From the NCBI GenBank assembly GCA_013398175.1, contig VZRZ01002289.1, forward strand, positions 62,001-126,000: a stretch of DNA of 64,000 nt, read 5' to 3'. Each line of letters opens with the position of its first letter. Position 1 is the stretch's first letter. A program made the position numbers and the translations under genes. Source of the DNA: Climacteris rufus (taxonomy: Eukaryota > Chordata > Aves > Passeriformes > Climacteridae). Under the pieces are notes generated by a model. That model saw only the letters and a program-made list of their open reading frames with translations. It was not told the origin of the DNA and searched no databases. Of the stretch, positions 14,401-28,243 are shown in pieces.

Positions 14401-16225
14401 AAAGACCAGATTTACCTCTAGACTGAAATGTTTGTTCTCTGAAGGAACAGCCACCACACTATCCACAGCATTCCAGTCTTCTCCTGGCTCAGGCCACCTG
14501 CCTCCAACAGCCCCCACACAGCAGCAGGTGGGAGTAGCGGGGCTGAGGAGATGAGAAATGGTGTGGGCAGGGACACGTGCTGAAGAAACTCTCATGAATT
14601 TTATCCTCTCTCGAGGACAAAAAAGAGACCAAAGACTTACCCACTGTGTCCTTCCTGGCTGTGGCTACTGCAGGAGGGCAGCTCTGCCGCTAGCCTCACC
14701 ACCACAAGATAGCGGTGTCCTCCTCAGGGCACCTGTGCCCAGCAGGGAGGGACAGCCAGGCTCCCTCTCCTCACAGGTGCTTTCCCAGCCCCACTGAGGA
14801 GCAGCCAGGCTCCCTCTCCTCACAGGTGCTTTCCCAGCCCCACTGAGGAGCAGCCAAGCTCCCTCCTCTCACAGGTGCTTTTCCAGCCCCATTGAGGAGC
14901 AGCCAGGCTCCCTCTCCTCACAGGTGCTTTCCCAGCCCCACTGAGGAGCAGCCAGGCTCCCTCTCCTCACAGGTGCTTTCCCAGCCCCACTGAGGAGCAG
15001 CCAGGCTCCCTCTCCTCACAGGTGCTCTTCCAGCTCTCCCAGCACATCCTCACCCTGTCCCAAGGCTCACCCTCAGCGGGGCAGCACGAAGGGCTCCGTC
15101 CTGGGGCAGGGCACTGAGGGCCTCTGCCCCTCGCTCCCACTCGGCTGATCCCACAGCCTCTCAGGGCAGCATCGTCCCACACAGGACCTGCTCCTGGAGC
15201 TGCCCCAGGCCAGACAGAGCTCCCCAGCAGCCCCAGCTCCTTTTTCACCCAAGCACAGGTGTAGCCCCACTAGCAACATTTACCCTCACTAGCAACAGGC
15301 TTTGTGCTGTTTTTATGATGTACTTCAGCATCACCCACACGGGCAGGTGTGGCATTTCCCTCACGCCATGTATCCCATCTATGGCTGTTTGCTCACCTGC
15401 CCCAATCTGATGCTCTCCATCAACTGGCCAAGACAGCAGCAGAGGGAAGAGGCCTGGGAGGGAGTCCCAGGAGTGCAGAGCCCCCAGCCCAAACTCCTCC
15501 TGCCCACTGAGGCGAGGCCCCCAAAACCTGCGATTCCAGGACTGCAAATATCCAAGCCCAGTCTCACAGAGAACCTGGAGCCCAGCAGCACTCCCCAATG
15601 CCTTCTTTAAAAGAGACACCACAGAGTTGGTAAAGTAAAAAGGTATGTTCAGGTATGCATCTCAAATCCCTGCATCTCTAGGAAAACTTTTCCTGAGTCC
15701 TAGTTTAGAACTGGAGAAATGGAGACCGTCTGTAGAGCCTTCTCATTTTGCCACAGTGATACTCTAGCTGACTGTTCAGCTACCAGAGTTTTATGCTTTT
15801 TTAGACCTTACCTGTTCCCTGATTATCCTCTCTTCTGGAACTAGATGAAACCCCAGTGCCTGTCCCCTCATTTATTACAACTTCAAAAACATTTAGAAAA
15901 AAATACAAGGAAAAATAAAGTTGGCAGAGATTTGAGAATACAGTTTAAGTAGCAACATTTTAGGGCACTAAAGACTAGGTAAAATGAGTGTGAGAGCCAT
16001 CAGGTATGACAAAGGAAAGTATCTACCAGAAGAAAAAATAGTAAAACACTTGCCATATAGAGAAAACAGGCACCATTTGCCACAGTGAGCAGAGAAGTCA
16101 AAACAGCTTTAATAAGTACATAAAGCATACATCTTTCAAAAATTTTAAATCTCAGTTAATAATAGATAAATAATAATTTAGAGAATGTCAGCTTTAAGTG
16201 TATTATTAATTATATTCTTGTTCAG
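11403..16225. other. Intergenic or intronic DNA with a GC-rich centre; no supported gene
   Basis: Apart from the minisatellite there is a GC-rich stretch at about 14,450-15,600 with Pro-rich open frames on both strands, for example plus 15,302-15,610. I see no firm splice pair or family signature, so no gene is called. It may include decayed or live KIAA2012 exons. Confidence 0.45.
14753..15034. repeat. 49-bp minisatellite, about 5.7 copies
   Basis: Tandem units start at 14,753, 14,802, 14,851, 14,900, 14,949 and 14,998, exactly 49 bp apart. Each starts CAGCCAGGCTCCCTCTCCTC and includes ACAGGTGCTTTCCCAGCCCC and ACTGAGGAG. The third unit has AAGCTCCCTCCTCTCA and later AGCCCCATTG; the last is truncated and diverges near 15,034. 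The units are GC-rich and nearly identical, so the array is probably variable in length. Confidence 0.97.
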
Positions 16226-16440
16226 ATTTCTCCTGAAAAATGCCAAGAAGAGAAATCTGCACAGGAAAGAGAACAGAACAGGCAGAAAGGCAACATTAAA
16301 AGTGAAGAGGACAGAACAAGAGCAGAAATGGAAAAAGAAAAAGCAATAGGAACAAGTGGAAAAAGTGAAGGCAGATCTGGAAAAGGAACAACAGAAGAAC
16401 ATGGGAGGACATGCAGTTAGTGAGGATAACATTCTCATTT
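16226..16440 (+). pseudogene. Coiled-coil exon remnant, candidate KIAA2012, frameshifted
   Basis: An acceptor (TTCTTGTTCAG) precedes an open frame of Glu/Lys/Gln/Arg-rich sequence (CQEEKSAQEREQNRQK, then RTRAEMEKEKA). After about 16,343 that frame becomes Gly/Ser-rich, while a neighbouring frame continues as coiled coil (EQVEKVKADLEKEQQK). This suggests a one-base shift plus a TAG at 16,347 in the second frame. No GT donor follows at the expected end; the sequence reads CAG|TTAGTG. In human, KIAA2012 runs on the opposite strand to SUMO1 and ends just beyond the SUMO1 3' end, which fits this place and strand. The identity is inferred from synteny and composition, not from alignment. Confidence 0.45.
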
Positions 16441-18288
16441 GAGCAGGGAACATTTAAATGGAATCATGACAGAACTATTGTAGTCTTTGCTTTTCTTTTC
16501 CAAGCCAGGCACATGCATACACACCTATCAATGTTTCAGCATGAAAAAACATAGATAACAACAGAGCATCTTCCAATGTAACAGAAGACTAACAACACAG
16601 AGGTATGAAGGAGCCAGCAAACTGATCCAGCCCTCCAAGGCAAATTCCATTCTAGAGTATAACAACACAGACCTTTTAATCTGAAATATATAAATAAAGT
16701 TCTCTCTTTTAGCAGCATATTAGATTTTTCCTAAGTTTAGTATTGCATGTGTGTCTACTAAACTGACTTCATTTTTCTTAGTATTTCAATCCATTTTCAT
16801 TACTCTGAATTCTGACTTTCTCAAGTCTTGTTGATACTGAAAAATCAGTATCAGTGAATCAGTGTCATTAAGCAATTCCAGGTTTGCAACCAATTGCACC
16901 TAGCTTACAGTGAGTTCATAAAGATGATATTCCACACTTTCCACACAGCATTAAATCCACTACTGAGCATTTTCCCCTGCAAAAACCTCAGCATGGTTAT
17001 AACTACGTGGTTATAAAGATCTCATAGCAATATAGGTCATTCCTTAATGATGCAAGCATTTTATACTAAAAAAAAAAGGAAAAAAAAGGCGCAAAGAGCA
17101 CTTATGCTCTTTACCTCTGCTGACATAGCTTTAGGGGAAAGAAAACCAAAAAAACAAAACAAAAGAAAACAAAACCAAAACGAACAAATCCCCCCAAGTA
17201 CTTGAGGCAAAGCCCCGGAAAACCCAGCAATGTTACAAACAAGCTCTGGTACAATATAATTATCACATTTGTATTCACCTTTTGAAATGTTCTGCTTACG
17301 CAAAACAATACATTTGACACCATCTCGGTGCTCGCTGCCACCCGGTAATTTTTCATGGGAACGGCGGTTCCCGGGGAGAGCAGCGACCTCCTCGGGCGGT
17401 CTCCGGGAGCTGCAGCCTACCTGGAAAAGCCTGAACGCCCCGGAGAGCATTCCCAGCAAAACAGGCATCCCCAAGAACCTCATTGGTAGAAGTAGAATAT
17501 TTTAATCAGATGTCTGAAAACAAAGGACAAATATGACTTGTAAAACGTTTTTTGAGATTAGCGCCATGCCCTGCTTAACTTTATTTCAGGAAAAGGAAAT
17601 AGGCATTCAAGTCACAAAGTGCTGGACTGAGAACACCAAGACGATTGGAAAATACCTTGAACAGCACTCAGTGAAGCACAAGACATTTAGTTTTATTGTC
17701 CTTAACTTCCCGTTCCCAAAATGAGGAGAATATTTCTTTGCTTCATGAACCTCCTTGACTTTTTGATCCTCCTTACTCTCAGTGTGAATCCTCCTGCAAA
17801 AATAGCCCATTTTACTGCCAGTCTGTTTACATCTAATGTCAGCCAAGGCTTTTCCATTGCCTCATTTGTTGCATAGCCTGGGTTCTTATTCTGGGTTTGT
17901 GTTCTTGTTACACAAAGATGCATTCTAATTTTTTCTTCCAGCTCTTACTCAACTTTCCTAACCACTCCTATGTTCTCCTCCATACCTGTATCCCATACTC
18001 CTCATGTGCTTCTAAAAGCACACGGTGAAAAATGTAACTCAGGTTTTTGCCCCCTTACAGAGAGTGTGAAGGAAAGTAGACAGTATTTTAATATTCATTT
18101 GCAGAACCAAGAAGACATATGCTATGTATCACTAATCAGCACCCATTCTCTCTTTATTGTCAGTTCTCTCCCCTTTGCTTTGGCAATCTGCTGAGCTCCT
18201 TGGGCAAGGATCTGCTCTTCTGGCAAGAATGCTCAGCAAACCCAAGGTTGCCATAGCAATTAATATTCATTTACGTTTTAGTTTACAG

Positions 18289-18462
18289 AAACAGAAACTC
18301 GAAGAGTGGAGGTGCCATAAGGAGGAGGTGGCAGCAAAGAAGTCACAATTAGAGAAAACAGCACAAGAATGTATTTGGCAGCAGCAGGATGATCACAGGA
18401 AGCTTCTGCAGTTCCAGAAGAAGCAACAGCTAGAGGAACATGGAGCAGCAGATGGTCTATAG
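18289..18462 (+). pseudogene. Coiled-coil exon, candidate KIAA2012
   Basis: After an acceptor (TTTTAGTTTACAG) there are 57 open codons of coiled-coil-like sequence (KQKLEEWRCHKEEVAAKK, HRKLLQFQKKQQLEEHG) to a TAG at 18,460-18,462. No consensus donor is seen before the stop; GATG|GTCTAT is the only GT nearby. By itself this exon has no frame damage. Its strand, spacing and composition match the remnants at 16.2 and 19.0 kb, so I group the three. It could be a live C-terminal exon rather than a pseudogene. Confidence 0.45.
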
Positions 18463-18989
18463 AAAGACTAATGCTTACTTTAGCAGCAGATAGTTCATCA
18501 GAATAGATGATTTCTGGTAAAGACATAGACAGCCTGTGTGTCTGCCTTGAAATTCCTGTGACACTAAGTCCCAAATATGTAGTACCTCAGCTGCTCCTCT
18601 GTTAAACAGGTATGGTAACAATAGTCCTCTCTGCCACAGTCCCCACAGCCTGAAAAAAGCAAAATTCCACAGCCTAGCTACAATGCAACTATGCAAGGTG
18701 CTAGCAATAACAACATTCATGCTACATCTGATCCTGTTTTCACTACGTATCTTCTCTGAAAGCCCAACTCCCAGTATCTGCACAGTTAAAAATAGATTCT
18801 ATTTCTAACAGTTGCAGAGAAATATTTGAAAATCCAATTACAATTTAAGAAAAAACTCATGTGAGACAATATCAGACACTTGTAATGTCAGTATTATAAC
18901 AGTATTTTGTTTTTATCTGTAACTGATGAAAAAAAATATTTCCTAAATAGAAAGTATGTAAGCAACTCATAGTTGATGATGTTTCTAAG

Positions 18990-19196
18990 AGGCACAAAAA
19001 CTGCAGACAAAAGAAAGAGCAACATGGTTAGAAGAATGCCAGCAGCTGGCTGACATATCAGTAGAGCATGTGGAATATGAAGGAAAAAACTGAGAAAAGG
19101 CAAGACATAAGGCTGAGAAGCAAATAAAGAAAGAGAAAAATGCTAGACTAGCTCTAGAGCAAGCTAAAACACAAGCACAGCTTTTAAATTTAATCA
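18990..19196 (+). pseudogene. Coiled-coil exon with internal TGA, candidate KIAA2012
   Basis: The frame starting with GCA at 18,992 reads AQKLQTKERATWLEECQQLA and on through VEHVEYEGKN to a TGA at 19,091-19,093. It then continues in the same frame as strongly coiled-coil sequence (EKARHKAEKQIKKEKNARLA, LEQAKTQAQLLNLI) to a good donor (ATCAG|GTATGT) at 19,197. Open, compositionally uniform sequence on both sides of one stop is what a recently damaged exon shows. A sequencing error or a strain-specific variant would look the same. Confidence 0.45.
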
Positions 19197-21613
19197 GGTA
19201 TGTAGCTATTAATCAAAGAGTAAAGTTATTTTTTTCCTAGTAATAACACATCTTTACACCTAGTGCCAGCCTATATAAAAATGCTTCTGTGCGAGGAGTT
19301 GTATCAGTGTAGTTAACACTGGAGAGCAGCATTGGTACCTCAGGAGTTCAACCACCTTCAATTTCAGATCCAAGACAGTGCTCATCTTTTACTATTTAAC
19401 CAGTTTTTCAATACTTCCCCAAATTGCATCAGCAATTCACATACATCTGTATTCCATAATTATTTTAGTGTTTGTGACACATAACAGAAAGCAGCCCAAC
19501 CGGATTTCCCTGAAGAGCTGAAGTTATGATTACCTTTACACAATCCATCCAAGCAGACTCCACAGCATGCTCACAGACCTTACTACAGCACCTCAGAACA
19601 CAGGAACAGGGAGGCTGCATGGAACATATTAAAACATTGCAAATTGCATAACAGGCCTTCTTAAGGGAAGCCTAGGTCAATCTGGGAGCCATAAAGCATG
19701 TCAGGGATAAGAGGCCAAGTAATATCTACAGCTGAGCAGCAATTACTACCCATCACTTGCTCTACTCATACTGTTGTGACAGGAGGACACAAAAAGGTAT
19801 CAGCATAAGCCAACATGTTCTTCTGCAGCCTGTTCCAAAGCTTGCTCAAAGCCAACTCCTAGGGGAAGCCCAGGCTCAGTGCTACAGAAGGCACCATATG
19901 CACTGTGGCACAATCAAAGCAACTCCCCATGCACCAGCAATGAGCTCACCCAGCGTGTACATGTCGAGTCAATGCACCGTCCTTCTGACCCCAGAAGGAA
20001 TTCTGTCCTGCATCCACTTTATTAACACTTCATAGGCAAAGAACAAATCTGGAACCACCTCAGCAGTCCCAAGGAGCATGAGTAATGGAAGCCATTAGAC
20101 TAGAATATACTCAACATGTTCCTCACGTTCACTGCTTGAAAAGCTAGGCCTGAAAACAGTAAAAAAGAGCAAATAAATGCCTGGTGCTAGAAATGAGGCA
20201 TTGCAGCGAGCTCTCTCAGCAGCAGCCAGATTCAAGGATCCAATCTGGCTCAAGAGAGAGCACCTTTTGGCACAGGTGCTACTCATTCACCAAGTTATTT
20301 TCCTAGACTGCAGCACTAGTCTGTGTATACATACCACTGACAGGGAAGAAAAGCATTCATGTTTGATCAGCCAGTAGAAATGAATCCACACAGACCTCCC
20401 AAGGTGCCAGAACACAGATTCTTTGGTCCATTTTGTGTTAAGAGATAAAACAATGAAATTACCAGGTTACACAAAGGTATGAAGACCTCAGTGCTGACTT
20501 CTGGAGGAATCCTCCCAAACAAGAAACTGCAACAAACATGCTACTGTAAGAAGAGGCTAGACTTCAGATTCAGCAATAAAATGACTACAGAGAAACTGTA
20601 GCAATGTAGGTTCTTATTTTCCTTATAAATCAGGTTATTCTCTTTTTTTTCCTTCTCTAATATAATCTAGCAAAGTGTAACAATTGTAGATTCAATTCAT
20701 ATTGCAGTTCCTGTAGAGTCTCCTGTGGAGAAGAGTAATCAATTTTTGCAGTCTCTAAATTGAAGCTGAACTTCATTAGGTATGCATTAAGTACTGGGGC
20801 TAAAAGCAAGCCAAAATTGGTTTATACAACTTCCAGCACAATTTCTACTGGTCTTGTGTAGTGCTTCAGAGGCTGCTTTTCTCATTTAAAAAAAATTTAC
20901 CTGAACAGCAATAATTTAAATGTGCATACAGAAGATGCACAGCCCAGGTCAACACAAATATTTTAATACTGTATTCCTAAATGTAATTTCCATTTAAATT
21001 GGGAAAAGCTAAACTAGCAAGGAATTGTTGTGCTTCTAAACCAATACACAGCTAGTCTAAATTTGTGGCAGAATTCAAGTTTTAGTATTGTCTAACATAT
21101 TAACTGAAGTCCAAATTCTGCCAGCATTTATGCATTTAACATCAAAACCCACTCATTTTATCAAACTGGTGATCATGTAGACATATTTACACTTAAGAAA
21201 ACACACAAATCCTTTAAGCACAGCAGCTTTAAGAAAAGCTGTTAAGACTGATAGTTTTGTAAAGTGCTTTTCAATAAAGCTTTTATACATCACCATAGTG
21301 AATAGTAAATATCTTGTCACAATTCAAAATATTACCTTCCACCTTCTAGTCCATAACTGACTCAGTGAAGATGGTTTTATTCTCCCAACACTTTTAAGCA
21401 CTTAAACCCCACCTTTTTTAAATATACAAGTAAACAAAGACATAAAAATTGCAGGAGGAAAAAAATTTTGTGTTTCTCCAACATATGGAATTCAACCTTA
21501 CTCCCAGTTATATCCTTCTAAACTGTAAGTGCTTTAAAACTTCCACTCCAGACCACCTTTTCAGAAGAAAATTATTTGAAAAAGATTAGCTCTTCCAAAA
21601 AGAGCTTTTTTTG

Positions 21614-21647
21614 AAAAAAAAAAAAAAAACCCAAAAAAAAAAAAAAA
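21614..21647. repeat. Poly(A)-type low complexity tract
   Basis: Two A runs of about 16 and 15 bases separated by CCC. No retrocopy or SINE body was recognised upstream. Confidence 0.9.
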
Positions 21648-22159
21648 GGAAAATTCAAGTCTAACTTCTTGATTTCAAAATCCAGGTTTATTTCAATCTA
21701 TAAGGTCCAAGAATGAACTTTTTTAAAAGGGTAATAGTGCATCTGTGTAGCACACGCTTTTCATTTTACACAGAGCTCTCAATACTAATGTTTGAGGCAG
21801 AGTACAGCTTTTCCATTATTACTGTTCTATCAAGTTCTATCAGCAAAGACACGACTTTAGACCAGCAGCACTGTTGAGGCTCTCTGAGGCTTCACAACAA
21901 GTCTGAGAAAGAGGTCAAATCAGTTTGTCACTGGTACCACATCCACTCTATAAAGAGATATATTTTAGGACAAGGTTACAGAAAGCAATCTTTGCCTTGA
22001 GCTTCATCCTACTGAAGCTCCACTTTGCAGAAAACCCTCCTCCACAGTCTCAAGAGAACTAAACGCAGTGCTTCAGCTAGAAAGCTGATATAAATGAGCA
22101 TATAAAAACAGATTTGGAAGAGGAAAGTGAACAGCTAGAAGCAAAGATAGTCAGGGCAG

Positions 22160-22300
22160 CAAATAGAGTACTAGCATCAAACCCCAGGGATCCAGATTCA
22201 GTTCTCAGCTCCACTTTCAGCTTCCAGAGTGAGCCCAGTAAGCTGCACCTCAGTTCCTAGTTTGCAGAAGAGCGAGAATGAGAACTTGCCTACAAACAAG
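22160..22300 (+). repeat. Possible ancient MIR-like SINE fragment
   Basis: The order of short blocks (AAACCCCAGGGATCC, CAGTTCTCAGCTCCAC, GAGCCCAGTAAGCTG, CACCTCAGTTCCTAG, then AGAGCGAGAATGAGAACTTGCCTAC) resembles the MIR core: GGGTTCGAATCCCGGCTCTGCCAC through CCTCAGTTTCCTCATCTG. It is very diverged; a profile search is needed to decide. A 58-codon open frame across it has no ATG and is likely chance. Confidence 0.35.
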
Positions 22301-23282
22301 AGAATTATATAAATTTAAATTATGATCTGATAATAATCACAAGGCTGTTTTATTTCTGGTTTTCTGAAGCAAATATATTTAGTATTTTAAAAAAGGCAAT
22401 TGAAGAGCAGAGAAGCCATGTTGTTTCTACATCACAGCAGCAATCCCTCTTACAAACTAAATTACATTAAATATTTTAAGAAAAGCCCATATTCTGACAT
22501 TCTACAAACAAAATCTTAATCTTAAAAAAATTGCTTGGTGCAATTATGTATACAAAAGTATTACTAAATCAGAAACAGGACAACCACAAGCATGAAAGAA
22601 GATGCCTGTCTAGCTTTACAGCAAATGCCATAAAAAAAGTATCAAACCCTGCTATTTCTTCCAAGTATGCTAGCACTAAAACGTGTCTTTAACTGAAGCT
22701 GGCATTCATAGGGAATTTGATTTACCAAGTAAGTCCTATTTATCTGCAAAAGAGCAGAAGCAGGGAGAGCACAGAAGTCTTCTCTTCACACTAGTCTGCC
22801 CAAAGTCTCTCACCTCAGCTTTCATATCCAGTAACCAGTTCTCCAACTGACATAACCTGCAAGCAGCTAAAACATGTAGACCCTTCTAATGATGCCCAAT
22901 TAACTATCATGACACTTCCATGTCATCCATCATAGATTATTTAATGGTACCATATGAAACAGACATTAAAAGCCATCTTTTTTTACTTCCAAGTTTACTT
23001 CCAATTTTTAGTTTAAATTCTGTGCATGAAGTGAAAATGTATGTAACTGTATATGAATATTCTCTACCAAGAAAAGAAACAGCCAGTAGTCTCTAATAGC
23101 CACCTGCAAAACAAGCAGATCAAGTATTTTACTAGGTAAGTAGAAAAAAAAAATCTTTTTTTATGAGGTATATTTACAGAGCACAATTTTTTCCTGGCTT
23201 CACCTTATAGTCACTGGAAAAGCACGCCCTAATTGGTTTTGCTCATTTCCAAACATTTGAAAAGAAAATGCAAGTTGTTTAT

Positions 23283-24075
23283 AAAATTGTTTTTCTTGTT
23301 TATTTTAAATGAAGCTGGTACAGACAATGTCCATTCAAAACCCACGTCCCAGGCCAAAAGGTACAAACAAGAGTGTCAAAGTAACACCAGTTGGCTGCTG
23401 TGAACATTCTTGCATGAATACCTGCGTGTACTAATTGCTATATGAGGTTAAAATGCTTCTGGGCTCTTCTGGTAAGATTTAAAAATCATTAGGGTTTTCA
23501 ATTTCACGTCTTCAGCAAAGCCATCTCTGGAGCAAGGAACAGATGACAACAGTTCTAGCTTTTCCACTTCCAACTCGGCAATCTTCTCCATTGGGCCATC
23601 AGCACAATTTAAGCAAAATAGCTCTGAGTTATGGATACACAACTTCTCCACAGTTTAGTTCTCTGAAAAACTTCATCTCGCACTGAAAGTTATAGTCCAG
23701 GAGTGAAACAGTCACACATCAAAACTTCAGGGCAGATATGGAAGTCAGTAAGAACACTCGCCCACCTGGCAGATCTTACAGCCTTCGTGCCTGAAATGCA
23801 CGAACCCAGTGAACATACAAATGCATGTGTGTACATGTATTCCTAAAGGGGAGGGCAGAAGGGAAGAGGGGAGCAAGGTTGCAGCTGGATCACAGAAGTT
23901 CAGCACAATGAAAACAGAAACAATAGTGTATAATGAGCACGAGAATGCAAAATACCAGACGCTCGAAAGTAAACTCCCAGAGATGGGGTGCCAGTTTCAG
24001 TGTTGAACACCACATTACAAAAGAACTATTATTTAAAAATAAAAAAGGATTAAGGGGGAAGAAAAACAGAAGGAT
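23283..24075 (-). other. SUMO1: SUMO1 3' UTR with conserved distal poly(A) region
   Basis: This is transcribed sequence after the SUMO1 stop. Its distal end, about 23,299-23,360 on the minus strand, closely matches the remembered end of the human SUMO1 mRNA: GGCCTGGGA, then GGACATTGTCTGTACCAGCT, then AAAATAAAC. The AATAAA signal is at 23299-23304, so cleavage is expected near 23,280. The cleavage position is inferred; no transcript was examined. Confidence 0.85.
23299..23304 (-). terminator. SUMO1: SUMO1 poly(A) signal AATAAA
   Basis: Canonical AATAAA on the minus strand (TTTATT on plus), inside the block conserved with the human SUMO1 3' end. About 770 nt lie between the stop codon and this signal. 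Confidence 0.85.

Positions 24076-28243
<4,168 letters not shown>

Larger units (their letters stand above)
19197..23282. other. Region between the coiled-coil remnants and the SUMO1 3' end
   Basis: AT-rich, with several A-rich tracts. No coding exon is recognised. A possible old MIR-like fragment is at about 22.2 kb. This is the convergent intergenic space where both KIAA2012 (plus) and SUMO1 (minus) would end. Confidence 0.5.

Noticed and set aside
17070..17190. A-rich tract as a possible retrocopy tail
   Set aside because: Mixed A/C-rich sequence without a recognisable transcript body or target-site duplication.
17597..17720. Possible exon after TTTATTTCAG at 17.6 kb
   Set aside because: The open reading is short, has no coiled-coil character and no donor, and does not resemble the neighbouring remnants.
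22090..22260. 58-codon open frame (TDLEEESEQLEAKIVRAANR)
   Set aside because: It has no ATG or splice borders, and its second half coincides with the MIR-like sequence. The acidic start looked coiled-coil-like but is too short to claim.
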